This document shows, piece after piece, positions 9,249-19,010 of a DNA stretch of 64,000 nucleotides. The DNA lies in NCBI RefSeq assembly GCF_032190635.1, contig NZ_JAVLAS010000001.1, positions 1,488,001 to 1,552,000 of the forward strand. The letters run 5' to 3'. Source of the stretch: Levilactobacillus zymae (GTDB taxonomy: Bacteria > Bacillota > Bacilli > Lactobacillales > Lactobacillaceae). The translations under genes and the position numbers were made by a program. The notes beneath the pieces are model-generated. The model did no database searches, was not told where the DNA came from, and saw only the letters and a list, made by a program, of their open reading frames with translations. Numbering within the stretch: the stretch's first letter is position 1; each line of letters starts with the position of its first letter.

Positions 9249-9668
9249 ATGACAAATCGTTTATTCCGTCTGACAATCATGGTGCCCGCGACAGTGACAC
9301 AGGTGCGTCAGCTATTACTCACGCCTGACCGACTACCACAATGGAATCCGGGGATTGGGACCCTGACGGTGCGCCCCAACGGGTGGGTAATTACGCGTTC
9401 GGTTCCCGCCCTGAACCGGTACGAAATTCTGACCGTAACCGCTACGACGCGGCAGGTCGTGTACCACAGCACCGCAGGCCGCTTGACCTACCAACTGCGG
9501 TTCGATTTAACCCCACGGGGGACCCGGACGCAAATCACCGAAGAGCTAGTGCCAACGACTTCGGCCGTCAGGGGATTACCTCTGACGCTCTTAATGGCCA
9601 ACGCTAGATCCGCTTTTCAGGCAAACCTGCAGAATTTAGCGGCGTTGATGACCAGGACGGCGCGCTAA
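9249..9668 (+). CDS. SRPBCC (START-like) family protein
   Basis: 139 residues from the ATG at 9249, with AAAGGAGG nine bases upstream. Residues about 10-75 show the SRPBCC pattern: V-x-x-x-L-L-T-P-D-R-L-P-Q-W-N-P-G-I, followed by alternating beta strands and a C-terminal amphipathic helix. Members bind hydrophobic ligands or act as cyclases/AHSA1-like factors; substrate unknown. The stop codon overlaps the next start (TAATG). Probably co-regulated with the HTH regulator 60 bases upstream. Confidence 0.8.
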   Translation: MTNRLFRLTIMVPATVTQVRQLLLTPDRLPQWNPGIGTLTVRPNGWVITRSVPALNRYEILTVTATTRQVVYHSTAGRLTYQLRFDLTPRGTRTQITEELVPTTSAVRGLPLTLLMANARSAFQANLQNLAALMTRTAR

Positions 9669-9793
9669 TGAAGTTAACGTTAACGTCTCTTTTGCGCGTC
9701 ATGGTTAGCTTGTGGGTGCTGGGCTGGGGATTACGGGTCCTACTGCTAATGATTGGCTTGGGGATGGGCTACTGGTGGTGGCATCGCCGGTAG
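9668..9793 (+). CDS. 41-residue membrane peptide
   Basis: The ATG at 9668 overlaps the stop of the SRPBCC gene (TAATG), so it is likely read by coupled translation. The peptide begins M-K-L-T-L-T-S-L-L-R, continues with a strongly hydrophobic stretch of about 25 residues rich in Leu, Gly and Trp, and ends Y-W-W-W-H-R-R. It resembles a single-span membrane peptide with a positively charged tail. No family recognised. It is supported by overlap and composition only. Confidence 0.5.
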   Translation: MKLTLTSLLRVMVSLWVLGWGLRVLLLMIGLGMGYWWWHRR

Positions 9794-9908
9794 CCGGAGA
9801 AATTTTGGCGAGACCGCGTCGTTGATTAATCACCGAGACTTGAAATTATCGGTGAATTATGAAATGATTAAAAATAAATGAGAATTCATTTAGAGGGGAA
9901 GTCATTAG

Positions 9909-10787
9909 ATGAAGATTCAAGAAGGCTACATGCCGTTCCACGGATTTAAGACGTACTACCGGATTGTGGGGGAACCCAATCCCGATAAGGCACCGCTGCT
10001 CCTGCTCCATGGCGGGCCGGGATCGTCGCATAACTACTTCGAACTGCTGGACGATTACGCCAACACCGGTCGCCAACTGATCATGTACGACCAAGTCGGT
10101 TGCGGTAAGTCCTCGTTACCGGAAGATGAGGGCGTCTACGTCAAGGAAACCTGGGCCGAAGAGTTAGTGGCGTTGCGCCAATACCTGCACCTGGACCAGG
10201 TCCACATGTTAGGCCAGTCCTGGGGCGGGATGCTCGAAATGCTATACCTGACCAACTACAGTCAAGCCGGGGTCAAGAGCGTCATGATCGACGGCTCGCC
10301 CGCGTCCATCAAGTTGTGGACCCAAGAACAACACCGGTTGATTTCCTACCTGAGTTACGAAGACCGCGAAGCCATCGCCGAGGCCGAACGGACCGGCCAC
10401 TTCGACGGTCCCAAGTATTTAGCGGCCAACGACCGTTACATGGAACGGTACTGTTGGGACGATCCCGATGAAAACTCACCGGAACCCCTCCGGCGGCCGA
10501 CGAACGGTCAGCGGGCCAGTCGCATTGCCGAGGGTCCCAACGAGTTTACCGAAAACGGGACCATCAGTGACTTTGAATTAACCGACCAGCTCCATAAGAT
10601 CCACGTGCCGGTGCTGGTGACCAACGGGACCGACGATCTGTGCACGCCACTAATTGCTAAGTCCGTGTACGACCACATTCCGGGGGCCAAGTGGCATCTC
10701 TTTGCCAACAGTCGGCACCTGGCCTTGCTGGACCAGCATGATGAGTTTATCCAGGTCTTGGACCAGTGGTTGACCACTAACGATTAG
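9909..10787 (+). CDS. pepI: proline iminopeptidase
   Basis: 292 residues, typical of the lactobacillar PepI of the alpha/beta hydrolase fold (peptidase S33). The oxyanion motif H-G-G-P-G lies near residue 36, the nucleophile elbow G-Q-S-W-G-G has Ser at 104, the acid is probably in N-G-T-D-D near 239, and the His is in N-S-R-H-L near 266. It removes N-terminal proline from casein-type peptides in the cytoplasm. It has its own AGAGGGGA ribosome site and appears monocistronic, followed by a long inverted repeat. Confidence 0.93.
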   Translation: MKIQEGYMPFHGFKTYYRIVGEPNPDKAPLLLLHGGPGSSHNYFELLDDYANTGRQLIMYDQVGCGKSSLPEDEGVYVKETWAEELVALRQYLHLDQVHMLGQSWGGMLEMLYLTNYSQAGVKSVMIDGSPASIKLWTQEQHRLISYLSYEDREAIAEAERTGHFDGPKYLAANDRYMERYCWDDPDENSPEPLRRPTNGQRASRIAEGPNEFTENGTISDFELTDQLHKIHVPVLVTNGTDDLCTPLIAKSVYDHIPGAKWHLFANSRHLALLDQHDEFIQVLDQWLTTND

Positions 10788-10823
10788 CCACCCAGGGGGT
10801 TAAGGACGGTTAATTTGTGAGCA

Positions 10824-10881
10824 TTAACGTCAAAAGTGGTCATTATTCCTGAGTTTGGAATAATGACCACTTTGAGGTTAA
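10824..10881. terminator. long inverted repeat after pepI
   Basis: A perfect 17-bp stem (10833-10849 with 10857-10873, seven-base loop) is extended outward by near-matching TTAAC...GTTAA arms. Only three T follow, so it is not a classical intrinsic terminator, but its position after pepI suggests 3'-end formation. Confidence 0.6.
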
Positions 10882-11238
10882 ACGACACTAATTGCCGGGG
10901 ATGCACGCTTCAGTACGGTTGTTGCAAAGCTTAGTTTTAGATTCGGCCAAGCGCCTAAGGGAAAAGTTGAGTCAACCGAAGGGGTAGCCCAATCCGTTTG
11001 ATACGGGAGGCAACTTGATTGCTTTTTCTCGCCGGCCGACTATAATAATTTAAACTATCAATTTAACAGGAATCAGGCGAAAAGTTAAGCGTTTTGCTTG
11101 GCCGTTTTTCGGCTTCGTGGTATTATATATCATGTATTTCTACGCACGAATTCCAATCAAAGAGTCGCACTTTTCGGGTTCCCGGGGTGCGACTTTTCAA
11201 GGCTAGCGTGCGGGACTTAACGCGGAAGGGGGCTTACG
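10882..11238 (+). promoter_or_regulatory. dnaG-rpoD leader: two promoters and a hairpin
   Basis: This stretch has no gene. P1 is TTGCTT (11019-11024), a 16-base spacer and TATAAT (11041-11046). P2 is TTGGCC (11098-11103), a 17-base spacer and TATTAT (11121-11126). Downstream of both, AGTCGCAC (11163-11170) pairs with GTGCGACT (11187-11194), followed by four T: a terminator-like hairpin that any dnaG transcript from either promoter must pass. Confidence 0.7.
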
Positions 11239-13074
11239 ATGGCGAAGATTCCGGAAGACGTCATTGAAACCGTCCGTACTGCGACCAACATTGCTGATGT
11301 GGTTGGTCAGTATGTTCAGTTAAAGAAGTCCGGGAAAAATCTCTTTGGTTTGTGTCCCTTTCACGAGGAACGAACACCATCTTTTTCTGTTTCGGAAGAT
11401 AAGCAGATTTTTCACTGCTTTAGCTGTGGACGGGGCGGTAACGTTTTTAAGTTTTTGATGGAACTGGAGCATGTGAGCTTTCGGGAGGCCGTGGTTAAGG
11501 TCGCCGATTTTAGTCACGTTGATCTCGATACTGAATACCGAGAAGAAGCCAATGCACCGGCCGTAGATTCCAAGACCGGGCAACTGATTGAACTGCACGA
11601 ACAGGCGGCGAAGTTGTACCACCATATCTTGGTGAATACGGAGATGGGACAGCCAGCGTTAGATTACCTGCATCAGCGGGGATTAACGGACGACACCATT
11701 GAGCAATATCAGTTGGGATTTGCGCCGGAGCAACGGTTGTTAAAACCGTTCTTTGATCAACGGCAGGCGGATTATCAGCTGTTACGCCAAAGTGGGCTTT
11801 TCATTGAAAATACGCAGGGGGAATTACGCGACCGGTTTACCGAGCGGGTGATGTTTCCGCTGCGCAATGCGAGCGGTCACGTGGCAGCCTTTTCCGGACG
11901 GGTGTTGAAGAAGACCGAGGATCAGCCCAAGTACTTGAACAGTCCCGAAACGGCACTCTTTACCAAGAGTCGGTTACTCTTCAACTTTGATTTGGCCCGA
12001 CCGGCCATTCGCCAAGCTGGCGAAGTCACGTTATTTGAAGGGTATATGGATGTGATTTCGGCGGCCCAAGCGGGGGTGCACAACGGGATTGCTTCGATGG
12101 GGACCAGTTTGACCACCGAACAGATCTACGCGATTGAACGCACCACGGATAAGATTAACGTCTGTTACGACGGCGATACGCCGGGGCAACGGGCGACGCA
12201 GCGGGCCATTGGTCTGTTACAGCAGCACAGTCACCTGCAGATTAGTGTTATTCAGTTACCCGAGGGTCAAGACCCGGACGAATACCGGCGCGCGCACGGT
12301 GACGAGGCCTTTCAACAAGTGATGCAAAGTGCCAAGGAAACGCCCATCCGCTTTCAGTTGCGGTATTTACGGCGTGACCGGGCCTTGGACACCGACAGTG
12401 AACGGCTGGCTTACCTCAACGACGTGATGCCGTTACTCGCGCAGGTCAACGAACCGGTGGCGTTAGACCTATATCTGAATCAGCTGGCCGATGAGTTCCA
12501 CTTAGATAAGTCGGCACTGGTCGCCCAGTTGAAGCAGGTACAACAAAGCACCGCGGCCCAACAGGAACGGCAACACGTTGCGACACCGGCACCCTTAACG
12601 GCACCCGCCACCGTGCACCAACAACGGCGGCCGCTGACACGGCTAGAACGGGCGGAACGGCAATTACTGTATTGGTTGTTGCACGACCGCAACGTCTGGA
12701 CCAAGGTTAGCCAGGTTCCCGGTTTTTGTTTCGTGCACGACGATTATCAAGTGATTTACACCCTGGCCCAGGGTTATTTTCAAACACACCAAGCGTACCA
12801 AAGTGCCCAGTTTACCGATTTCATTCAGGAAGAACGACTCCAGCAATTGGTAATTGAACTGGAATCGACCATTTCTTTAGCGGCGGTCACCCCGCGAGAA
12901 ATTGATGACTATTTGAAGGTCATTATGGATGAGGCCCCGTTAGATGCGCAGCTTCGCGCGAAGAAACGTGCACTAACGGAGGCATCGCGACTGGGCGATG
13001 CGGCCCAACAGCGCCAACTCGTTATCGAGATTGTGCAGTTGGAGCAACAACGACAGGCAAACAAACAAGTTTAG
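11239..13074 (+). CDS. dnaG: DNA primase
   Basis: 611 residues. The N-terminal CHC2 zinc finger has C39, H42, C60 and C63. The Toprim catalytic core includes F-E-G-Y-M-D-V near residue 262 and Y-D-G-D-T-P-G near 310. The C-terminal 150 residues, after a Gln/Ala/Pro-rich linker, are the DnaB-interacting helical domain. It makes RNA primers for lagging-strand synthesis. GGAAGGGGG precedes the ATG. It is followed after 16 bases by rpoD, the conserved macromolecular-synthesis pair. Confidence 0.98.
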   Translation: MAKIPEDVIETVRTATNIADVVGQYVQLKKSGKNLFGLCPFHEERTPSFSVSEDKQIFHCFSCGRGGNVFKFLMELEHVSFREAVVKVADFSHVDLDTEYREEANAPAVDSKTGQLIELHEQAAKLYHHILVNTEMGQPALDYLHQRGLTDDTIEQYQLGFAPEQRLLKPFFDQRQADYQLLRQSGLFIENTQGELRDRFTERVMFPLRNASGHVAAFSGRVLKKTEDQPKYLNSPETALFTKSRLLFNFDLARPAIRQAGEVTLFEGYMDVISAAQAGVHNGIASMGTSLTTEQIYAIERTTDKINVCYDGDTPGQRATQRAIGLLQQHSHLQISVIQLPEGQDPDEYRRAHGDEAFQQVMQSAKETPIRFQLRYLRRDRALDTDSERLAYLNDVMPLLAQVNEPVALDLYLNQLADEFHLDKSALVAQLKQVQQSTAAQQERQHVATPAPLTAPATVHQQRRPLTRLERAERQLLYWLLHDRNVWTKVSQVPGFCFVHDDYQVIYTLAQGYFQTHQAYQSAQFTDFIQEERLQQLVIELESTISLAAVTPREIDDYLKVIMDEAPLDAQLRAKKRALTEASRLGDAAQQRQLVIEIVQLEQQRQANKQV

Positions 13075-13090
13075 TCTAGGGGGTATTTTA

Positions 13091-14215
13091 ATGGCAAAAA
13101 AGACCACGGATCAACCAATGTTTGATCAAAAGGCATACAACAAAACGGTGCGGGCATTAATTAAGAACACCAAAAAAGCCGGCCACATGACGTACGATGA
13201 ACTCACTGATAAGGTGGCTTCACCTTACTCGCTGGATGCCAAGCAGATGGATAAGTTATTAGAGACGATTTCCGATGCCGGAATTAGCGTGGTCGACGCA
13301 AAGGGTGAACCAGACCCACGGGCCGTTAAAGCTCAAAAGGCGGTTTCAAAGAAAGAATTAAAGGAAGCTTCTACCACCACCGGGGTCAAGATTAACGATC
13401 CCGTGCGGATGTATCTGAAGGAAATTGGGCGGGTCAGCCTGTTAACGGCGGACCAAGAAGTGGCCTTAGCCTTACGGATCGAAAAGGGTGACGAAGCGGC
13501 CAAGCAAGAATTGGCCGAAGCCAACTTACGGTTGGTGGTCTCCATCGCGAAGCGCTACGTAGGTCGGGGGATGCAATTCCTGGACCTGATTCAAGAAGGG
13601 AACATGGGACTGATGAAGGCCGTTGAAAAGTTCGACTACCGGAAAGGGTTTAAGTTCTCCACGTACGCGACTTGGTGGATTCGTCAAGCGATTACGCGGG
13701 CGATTGCGGATCAGGCGCGGACCATTCGGATTCCGGTTCACATGGTTGAAACCATCAATAAGTTGATCCGGATTCAACGGCAACTGCTCCAAGACTTAGG
13801 GCGGGAACCAACGCCGGAAGAAATTGGGGCCGAAATGGACATGCCAACCGAAAAGGTGCGGGAGATCTTGAAGATTGCCCAAGAACCCGTTTCGTTGGAA
13901 ACGCCAATCGGGGAAGAAGACGATTCGCACCTGGGAGACTTCATTGAAGACCAAGACGCGACGAGTCCGGCCGATCACGCGGCTTACGAACTGCTCAAGG
14001 AACAACTCGAAAGTGTGCTGGATACCTTGACCGACCGGGAAGAAAACGTGCTGCGATTACGGTTTGGTTTAGACGACGGCCGGACGCGGACTTTGGAAGA
14101 AGTCGGCAAGGTCTTCGGCGTCACCCGGGAACGGATTCGGCAAATCGAAGCCAAGGCACTACGGAAGTTGCGCCATCCATCTCGGAGCAAGCAATTAAAA
14201 GATTTCTTGGAATAA
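13091..14215 (+). CDS. rpoD: primary sigma factor RpoD (sigma-A)
   Basis: 374 residues from the ATG at 13091, preceded by TAGGGGG; the in-frame extension upstream lies inside dnaG. Region 1.1-like N-terminus is followed by region 1.2/2 ([11 protein letters not shown] and [19 protein letters not shown] for -10 recognition), region 3, and region 4 with the -35-binding helix-turn-helix ([18 protein letters not shown]). It directs RNA polymerase to housekeeping promoters such as those listed here. Ended by a strong terminator. Confidence 0.99.
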   Translation: MAKKTTDQPMFDQKAYNKTVRALIKNTKKAGHMTYDELTDKVASPYSLDAKQMDKLLETISDAGISVVDAKGEPDPRAVKAQKAVSKKELKEASTTTGVKINDPVRMYLKEIGRVSLLTADQEVALALRIEKGDEAAKQELAEANLRLVVSIAKRYVGRGMQFLDLIQEGNMGLMKAVEKFDYRKGFKFSTYATWWIRQAITRAIADQARTIRIPVHMVETINKLIRIQRQLLQDLGREPTPEEIGAEMDMPTEKVREILKIAQEPVSLETPIGEEDDSHLGDFIEDQDATSPADHAAYELLKEQLESVLDTLTDREENVLRLRFGLDDGRTRTLEEVGKVFGVTRERIRQIEAKALRKLRHPSRSKQLKDFLE

Positions 14216-14223
14216 ATAAAACG

Positions 14224-14260
14224 CGCCAATCAGCTCGGGCTGGTTGGCGTTTTTTTTTTG
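14224..14260 (+). terminator. terminator after rpoD
   Basis: GCCAATCAGC pairs with GCTGGTTGGC (one G-U), followed by about ten T. Confidence 0.95.
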
Positions 14261-14307
14261 CTAATTTTAAACTTTCACTTAAGGAAAATGAGCCGATCAA
14301 CTTTTAA

Positions 14308-14336
14308 TTGACAGAGGAATTAAAATCCGGTATTCT
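14308..14336 (+). promoter_or_regulatory. promoter of the YxeA-family gene
   Basis: Consensus TTGACA (14308-14313), 17-base spacer, TATTCT (14331-14336). Confidence 0.88.
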
Positions 14337-14389
14337 ATGATAGTCAGTTAGTTAGTTGAGTAATTAACCAATGTAGAGGAGTAAAAAAT

Positions 14390-14794
14390 ATGAAAATTTT
14401 GGGGAAGTTAGTGACGACAATGGCGGTCCTAGGCGGTATTTTGATAGGTGGTGCGGTTGTCTTACCGAGTCTGACCAAGAATCGCAGTTCCGAAATCGCC
14501 ATGGCCATCGATAACGTTAACCCGTTGGTGACGACAGAGACCGTCTATACCGCAACTAGTGTTCAGCCCGTTCGGGAATTTACCGGGGGAGCGGGCGAGA
14601 AGGAATATGAATATCGGCTAGTAACGTATAACGCGAAGGGCCAAGCCCGGACCGTAACTTTCGATGCACAGTGGCGATTGAAGCGGGGGAAATACCTGGC
14701 GATTCGCACGAAGGGTCAAAACGTTGAATCCTGGCAGGCGGTGGCCCGTGAGCACGTGCCGAGTGGGGTCCGGCAGAATATTTTAATGGCGTAA
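14390..14794 (+). CDS. YxeA family secreted protein
   Basis: 134 residues. A hydrophobic signal segment (about residues 5-27) is followed by a small exported domain of the DUF1093/YxeA type: Y-E-Y-R-L-V-T-Y-N-A-K-G-Q-A-R-T-V-T-F near residue 82, then a region beginning L-K-R-G-K-Y-L. The family has an OB-like fold and no assigned function; in B. subtilis YxeA belongs to an envelope-stress context. GAGGAG precedes the ATG, and the gene has its own promoter and terminator. Confidence 0.85.
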   Translation: MKILGKLVTTMAVLGGILIGGAVVLPSLTKNRSSEIAMAIDNVNPLVTTETVYTATSVQPVREFTGGAGEKEYEYRLVTYNAKGQARTVTFDAQWRLKRGKYLAIRTKGQNVESWQAVAREHVPSGVRQNILMA

Positions 14795-14802
14795 TCTTGA
14801 AG

Positions 14803-14838
14803 CGAGTTTGGCGGCTAAAGCGGCTAAACTCGTTTTTT
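14803..14838 (+). terminator. terminator after the YxeA-family gene
   Basis: CGAGTTT (14803-14809) pairs with AAACTCG (14826-14832), then six T. The loop contains a tandem GCGGCTAAA duplication. Confidence 0.85.
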
Positions 14839-14934
14839 AGTTACTCATTATCCGCTAAGTCAGGTGACTTTTGGTTGTTATCGTTTACATGAAAAATTAA
14901 TCGCTAATAGAGGTGTTTTATTGAGTAAATAGTC

Positions 14935-14962
14935 TTGAATTTTAGGGTAAAGGGGATATAAT
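14935..14962 (+). promoter_or_regulatory. promoter of the rrf2-mmpL operon
   Basis: TTGAAT (14935-14940), 16-base spacer, TATAAT (14957-14962), about 50 bases before the Rrf2 start. Confidence 0.8.
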
Positions 14963-15011
14963 GTGTCTTGTTTAAATGTGAATTGATTTTGGGGGAAAGG
15001 AGGACCTTTCG

Positions 15012-15518
15012 GTGAAAGCTAAACCGAGTTTAGAGCAGGCTTTGTGCATCGTCGCCTTATTAGGGATTCAGGACCGTCAGATTCCATTGCAAAGCCGTTT
15101 GGTGGCTGAACGGCTAGGGATCTCAACCAGTTATCTGAAAAAGATCGTTCAAAAGCTAGCCGGTGCGCGCATCGTGCGAACCGTGCCGGGACGTGATGGG
15201 GGGATCGTGTTAACTAAGGATCCCCAGCACATTACCTTACTAGACGTGTTCGATGCCATTGAGGGGCGTCAGCCGTTTATTAAGAACACGGGATTGGTTA
15301 ACAAGGTGTTTGGGCTAGACCATAAGGCTGAGTTTATGCGGACCTTTCAGCTGAAAGATTTTCGCGACCAACGCCCGGTAGCCAATGTTTTAGCGGTCTT
15401 TAACCAGGCCGAGGAACGCTACCGCCAACAGCTGGCGTCACTAACGATTGGCGCGGTCTTACCAACGGATGGATGTCAGGCTTTACAGTTGGACTGGACG
15501 CGCTGGTTGACCCGGTAA
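15012..15518 (+). CDS. Rrf2 family transcriptional regulator
   Basis: 168 residues from a GTG start with AAAGGAGGA upstream. The winged-helix part (residues about 1-85) reads S-R-L-V-A-E-R-L-G-I-S-T-S-Y-L-K-K-I-V-Q-K-L, then G-R-D-G-G-I-V-L and I-T-L-L-D-V-F-D-A-I-E-G, which is diagnostic of Rrf2. It lacks the three-cysteine cluster of the iron-sulfur members IscR and NsrR, so it probably senses something else. It lies 47 bases upstream of the MMPL gene in the same orientation and most likely represses that operon. Confidence 0.92.
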   Translation: MKAKPSLEQALCIVALLGIQDRQIPLQSRLVAERLGISTSYLKKIVQKLAGARIVRTVPGRDGGIVLTKDPQHITLLDVFDAIEGRQPFIKNTGLVNKVFGLDHKAEFMRTFQLKDFRDQRPVANVLAVFNQAEERYRQQLASLTIGAVLPTDGCQALQLDWTRWLTR

Positions 15519-15565
15519 GGTCAGCAGCCATCAACGAGAGAATTGAATTTTTAGGAGGTTTTTCG

Positions 15566-18500
15566 ATGAATAAGCACTATATCTGGAACGTGCTCGGCTG
15601 GTTGGTCATTGTCTTACTAGCCGTCCTCACGATTCCCAATATGAGTAAATTAGTTGCCGACAAGGGGCAAATTACCGTCCCGAGCAGCTATCAGAGTACC
15701 CGGGCCACCAACATGCAAAAGCAGTGGGGGCGGTCTCAACGGGGGACCACGGCCGTGGTTGTGGTCTTTAACAACGGTGACTCGGCGTTAACGGGTCACC
15801 AGAACACCGCTATCGATAAAACGATTCAGCGGATTAAAAATCATGAGGATCAGTATCAAATCCGCTCAATAACGGCGGCTAGTGATAGTTCTACGGCCGC
15901 TTCGCAACTGATCTCTAAGGATAAGAGTACCCAATTGCTACAGTTGAACGTTCACAAGTCGTCGAGTCATTCTATCACGACGATTCGTTCAGAGATCACC
16001 AAGCTGGCTAAGACCAGTGGGGTGACCACCTACGTCACCGGGGCAGATGTCTTGAACCAAGACTTCTCGGATGCCACGCAGGCCGGGGTCCAGAAGACCG
16101 AAATTATTGCTGCTATTTTTATTTTCTTAGTTCTCTGGTTGGTCTTCCGGTCGCCGATCACGCCCCTGTTTTCCTTACTGACCGTAGCGGTTTCGGTGAT
16201 TACGTCGATTTCCGTAGTCGCCAACCTGGTGGACCGGTTTAACTTTCCGTTCTCCAACTTCACGGAAGTTTTCATCGTCATCGTGTTGTTTGGGATTGGG
16301 ACCGACTATAACATTCTGCTGTATAACGAGTTCCGTGAGCGGTTAGCCAACGGTAAGGACCGCTATACCGCGACTAAGGAGGCCATCCGAATTGGGGGCC
16401 GCACGGTGCTGTATTCCGGGTTATCGGTCTTAATCGGGATGAGTGTGTTGGGCTTTGCCAACTTCTCGCTGTACCGTTCCGCGGTCGGCATTGCCGTCGG
16501 GGTCGTGGTCTTACTAGCGGTTCTGTTAACATTAAACCCGTTTTTCATGGCAATTTGCGGGCCAAAAATGTTTTGGCCGGTTAAGCAGTTCCAGGGTGAG
16601 GGCGATAGCCGGCTCTGGCACAACATGGCTAAGCATTCGATGATTCGCCCCGTCATCACGTTGATTCTGGTCGGCGTTGTCTTTGTTCCACTGGCCCTGA
16701 CCTCGCACGGGACGCTGGATTACGATAACCTGGTCGAAATTGGCGACAACGTGCCCGCCAAACAAGGATTCAAGGTCGTCCAGCAACACTTCTCCAAGGG
16801 GACGGCCGAACCGACGACGATTTATATCCAGAGTAATCATAAATTAGATAATGAAAAGTCGCTCCTTTTGATTGATCGGCTGACTAAGCAATTGCAGCAA
16901 TCCGACGGGGTCAAAACCGTGGCCTCTGTCACCCAACCCGGGGGGAAAGCCATCAAGAAACTGTACGTTCGTAACCAGATGAGTTCGGTCACCACTGGTT
17001 TAGTGCAGGCCCAAAAAGGGGTCAACAAGATTAACAAGGGCCTCAAATCCGCCAACAATAAGCTGGGGAAACAAAACGTTTCCGGCTCCGTGAGTCAGGC
17101 CAAACAGCTTGCCAGTGGGGCCCAACAGGTCAGCAGTGGGACTAAGCAACTTCAATCGGCAATCTCGCAGGTCTCAACCGGGGTTAACTCGTTGAACAGC
17201 CAGGTCTCTTCGGCTTCGGGCGGACAACAAGCAGCGCAATTGGCTCAATTAGAGTCGGCGCTACCGCAGTTGAATGCCGCGATTCAACAATTGAACACCC
17301 AGGTTTCCGGGAGCTCAACTAGTGCCAGCGGCGTCACCGGTTCACTGACCACCATTGGGAGTCAGACGCAAGACATTGCGACCCAATTGCGCAACATCCA
17401 AGGCGCAATGGGCAACCTACCGTCCGTTTCGGCCTCGAGTGTCGCCGCGGCCTTTACCGCCGCCGGAGCTCCGTTGTCCGCGACGCAGCAGCAAGTCTTG
17501 GCTGGCGTCTTAGCCAAGCAGGCGGCCGCCCAACAACAACTGAAGTCGACGTTGTCCAGTTCATTGACTAAGATTGGCAGCGACGCGACGGCCATCGGTA
17601 ACGCGGATCAGAGCGTTGCCAGTCAGTTACAAACGCTGCAGGGCTCGACGAGTCAACTGCAAAGCGCTGTGGCCACCTTAGCCCAGAAGTCTAACGTGGT
17701 TCTGCCGGGAGCGGCGACCGCCTTACAAACGGCTAGTTCGCAGTCTAGTCAGTTGGCTAGTGCGACGAGTCAACTGCAAAGTGCCATGACCACGATTAAC
17801 GGGCAGATGCCGACGTTAGTTTCCGGGGCTAGTCAAGTGGCCAGTGGTAACCAAACCATGGCAACTAAGTTAGCGTCGATGAGTAAGCAACTGGCGACGT
17901 TGAAGGCCGGCTTAGGGTCGGCAACGACCGGTTTATCCAGTGTATCGAGTGGGGTTGGGTCGGCGAACGGCTACCTCAAGGGCTTACAAAAGTCCGCGGC
18001 GGCGCAAACCTTCTACATCCCGACCAAGCAATTACACGGCAAGTCGTTTGCCCCGGCGTTGAAGACTTACTTGTCACCGAACAAGAAGTTGACCAAGCTG
18101 ACGGTGGTCTTAGACGATGATCCGAGTTCCGCGGCCGCGATGGCGCGCCTGCCTAAACTGGAAAAGGTCGTCACCGGTTCACTGAAGGGGACGAGCTTGG
18201 GGAATGCCAAGGTGGCCTTCGGGGGTAACACGTCACAGACCAACGACATCAACGAGATGGCGTCCGGGGACTTTACCCGCACGGTCATCATCATGTTAGC
18301 TGGGATCTTTATCGCTCTGATGGTGGTTACCCGTTCGCTAGTTCAACCAATCGTGATCGAAGGGATTTTGCTTCTGGCCTACTCCGGGGCCTTAACGCTA
18401 GTTCACTGGTTGGCTAAGCCAATTCTGGGAACCAACATGCTGACCTGGAACACGCCGTTCTTCACGTTTGTGATGCTGATCTCACTGGGGGTTGATTACT

Positions 18501-18823
18501 CGATCTTCCTGATGCGCAAGTACCGGGAGTACCTGCACGAACCGGGGGCTACGAGTACCAAGATGCTTCAGGCCGCTACGGTCATTGGGACCGTGGTCAT
18601 CTCGGCCGGCATCATCTTGAGTGGGACGTTTGCCGCGTTGATTCCATCCGGCGTCATGACGCTGATTCAGATCGCGTTGGCCGTGATCTTAGGGATTGTC
18701 TTATTGATCATCCTGTTGCCAATCGTGATGCCCGCGGTCATGAAGATTACCTACCCGTACCCGTATTCCGGGCTTGCTCGGCACGCGAATGCCGAAACCC
18801 GTGAAGCGGAGAAAAAAGAGTAG
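15566..18823 (+). CDS. MMPL/RND family transporter
   Basis: 1085 residues from the ATG at 15566 (TTAGGAGG upstream). Two homologous halves each have a membrane helix, an external loop and a five- to six-helix SSD-like bundle: helices at residue about 8, at 175-330, and at about 905-1075. The G-T-D-Y-N and G-V-D-Y-S motifs in helix 4 of each bundle are the MMPL proton-relay sites. The second external region (about 490-850) is unusually long and rich in Ser, Gln and Ala, with repeated S-G-x-x-Q-(L/V) patterns predicted to be coiled coil, like YhgE/Pip. Substrate unknown; related proteins export lipids or drugs. Probably controlled by the preceding Rrf2 regulator. Confidence 0.93.
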   Translation: MNKHYIWNVLGWLVIVLLAVLTIPNMSKLVADKGQITVPSSYQSTRATNMQKQWGRSQRGTTAVVVVFNNGDSALTGHQNTAIDKTIQRIKNHEDQYQIRSITAASDSSTAASQLISKDKSTQLLQLNVHKSSSHSITTIRSEITKLAKTSGVTTYVTGADVLNQDFSDATQAGVQKTEIIAAIFIFLVLWLVFRSPITPLFSLLTVAVSVITSISVVANLVDRFNFPFSNFTEVFIVIVLFGIGTDYNILLYNEFRERLANGKDRYTATKEAIRIGGRTVLYSGLSVLIGMSVLGFANFSLYRSAVGIAVGVVVLLAVLLTLNPFFMAICGPKMFWPVKQFQGEGDSRLWHNMAKHSMIRPVITLILVGVVFVPLALTSHGTLDYDNLVEIGDNVPAKQGFKVVQQHFSKGTAEPTTIYIQSNHKLDNEKSLLLIDRLTKQLQQSDGVKTVASVTQPGGKAIKKLYVRNQMSSVTTGLVQAQKGVNKINKGLKSANNKLGKQNVSGSVSQAKQLASGAQQVSSGTKQLQSAISQVSTGVNSLNSQVSSASGGQQAAQLAQLESALPQLNAAIQQLNTQVSGSSTSASGVTGSLTTIGSQTQDIATQLRNIQGAMGNLPSVSASSVAAAFTAAGAPLSATQQQVLAGVLAKQAAAQQQLKSTLSSSLTKIGSDATAIGNADQSVASQLQTLQGSTSQLQSAVATLAQKSNVVLPGAATALQTASSQSSQLASATSQLQSAMTTINGQMPTLVSGASQVASGNQTMATKLASMSKQLATLKAGLGSATTGLSSVSSGVGSANGYLKGLQKSAAAQTFYIPTKQLHGKSFAPALKTYLSPNKKLTKLTVVLDDDPSSAAAMARLPKLEKVVTGSLKGTSLGNAKVAFGGNTSQTNDINEMASGDFTRTVIIMLAGIFIALMVVTRSLVQPIVIEGILLLAYSGALTLVHWLAKPILGTNMLTWNTPFFTFVMLISLGVDYSIFLMRKYREYLHEPGATSTKMLQAATVIGTVVISAGIILSGTFAALIPSGVMTLIQIALAVILGIVLLIILLPIVMPAVMKITYPYPYSGLARHANAETREAEKKE

Positions 18824-18869
18824 TTGCGTTAAAAAATAACGGGAACGCCTGAAAATTGGGCGGCCCTTG

Positions 18870-18920
18870 AAGGTAGCTGGTTTTGCGACTGAAGTGGTCG
18901 GAAAACCAGCTACCTTTTTT
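18870..18920 (+). terminator. terminator after the MMPL gene
   Basis: A 15-bp perfect stem (18870-18884 with 18902-18916) with an inner CGAC/GTCG pairing, followed by T. Confidence 0.93.
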
Positions 18921-19010
18921 CTAATTAGCCCCATCGGCGGTGGGTATCTAAAACGCGCGACTTAGCTTATACTAGACCATAAGCAGTCAAGATAGAGAGG
19001 AAGTTACGAC

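Noticed and set aside
5376..9793. Prophage or genomic island border
   Set aside because: No integrase, tRNA target or att repeats; genes have the same base composition as the core.
17040..18000. Separate surface adhesin inside the MMPL gene
   Set aside because: The Ser/Gln-rich repeats are in frame between two MMPL membrane bundles and are the transporter's external loop.
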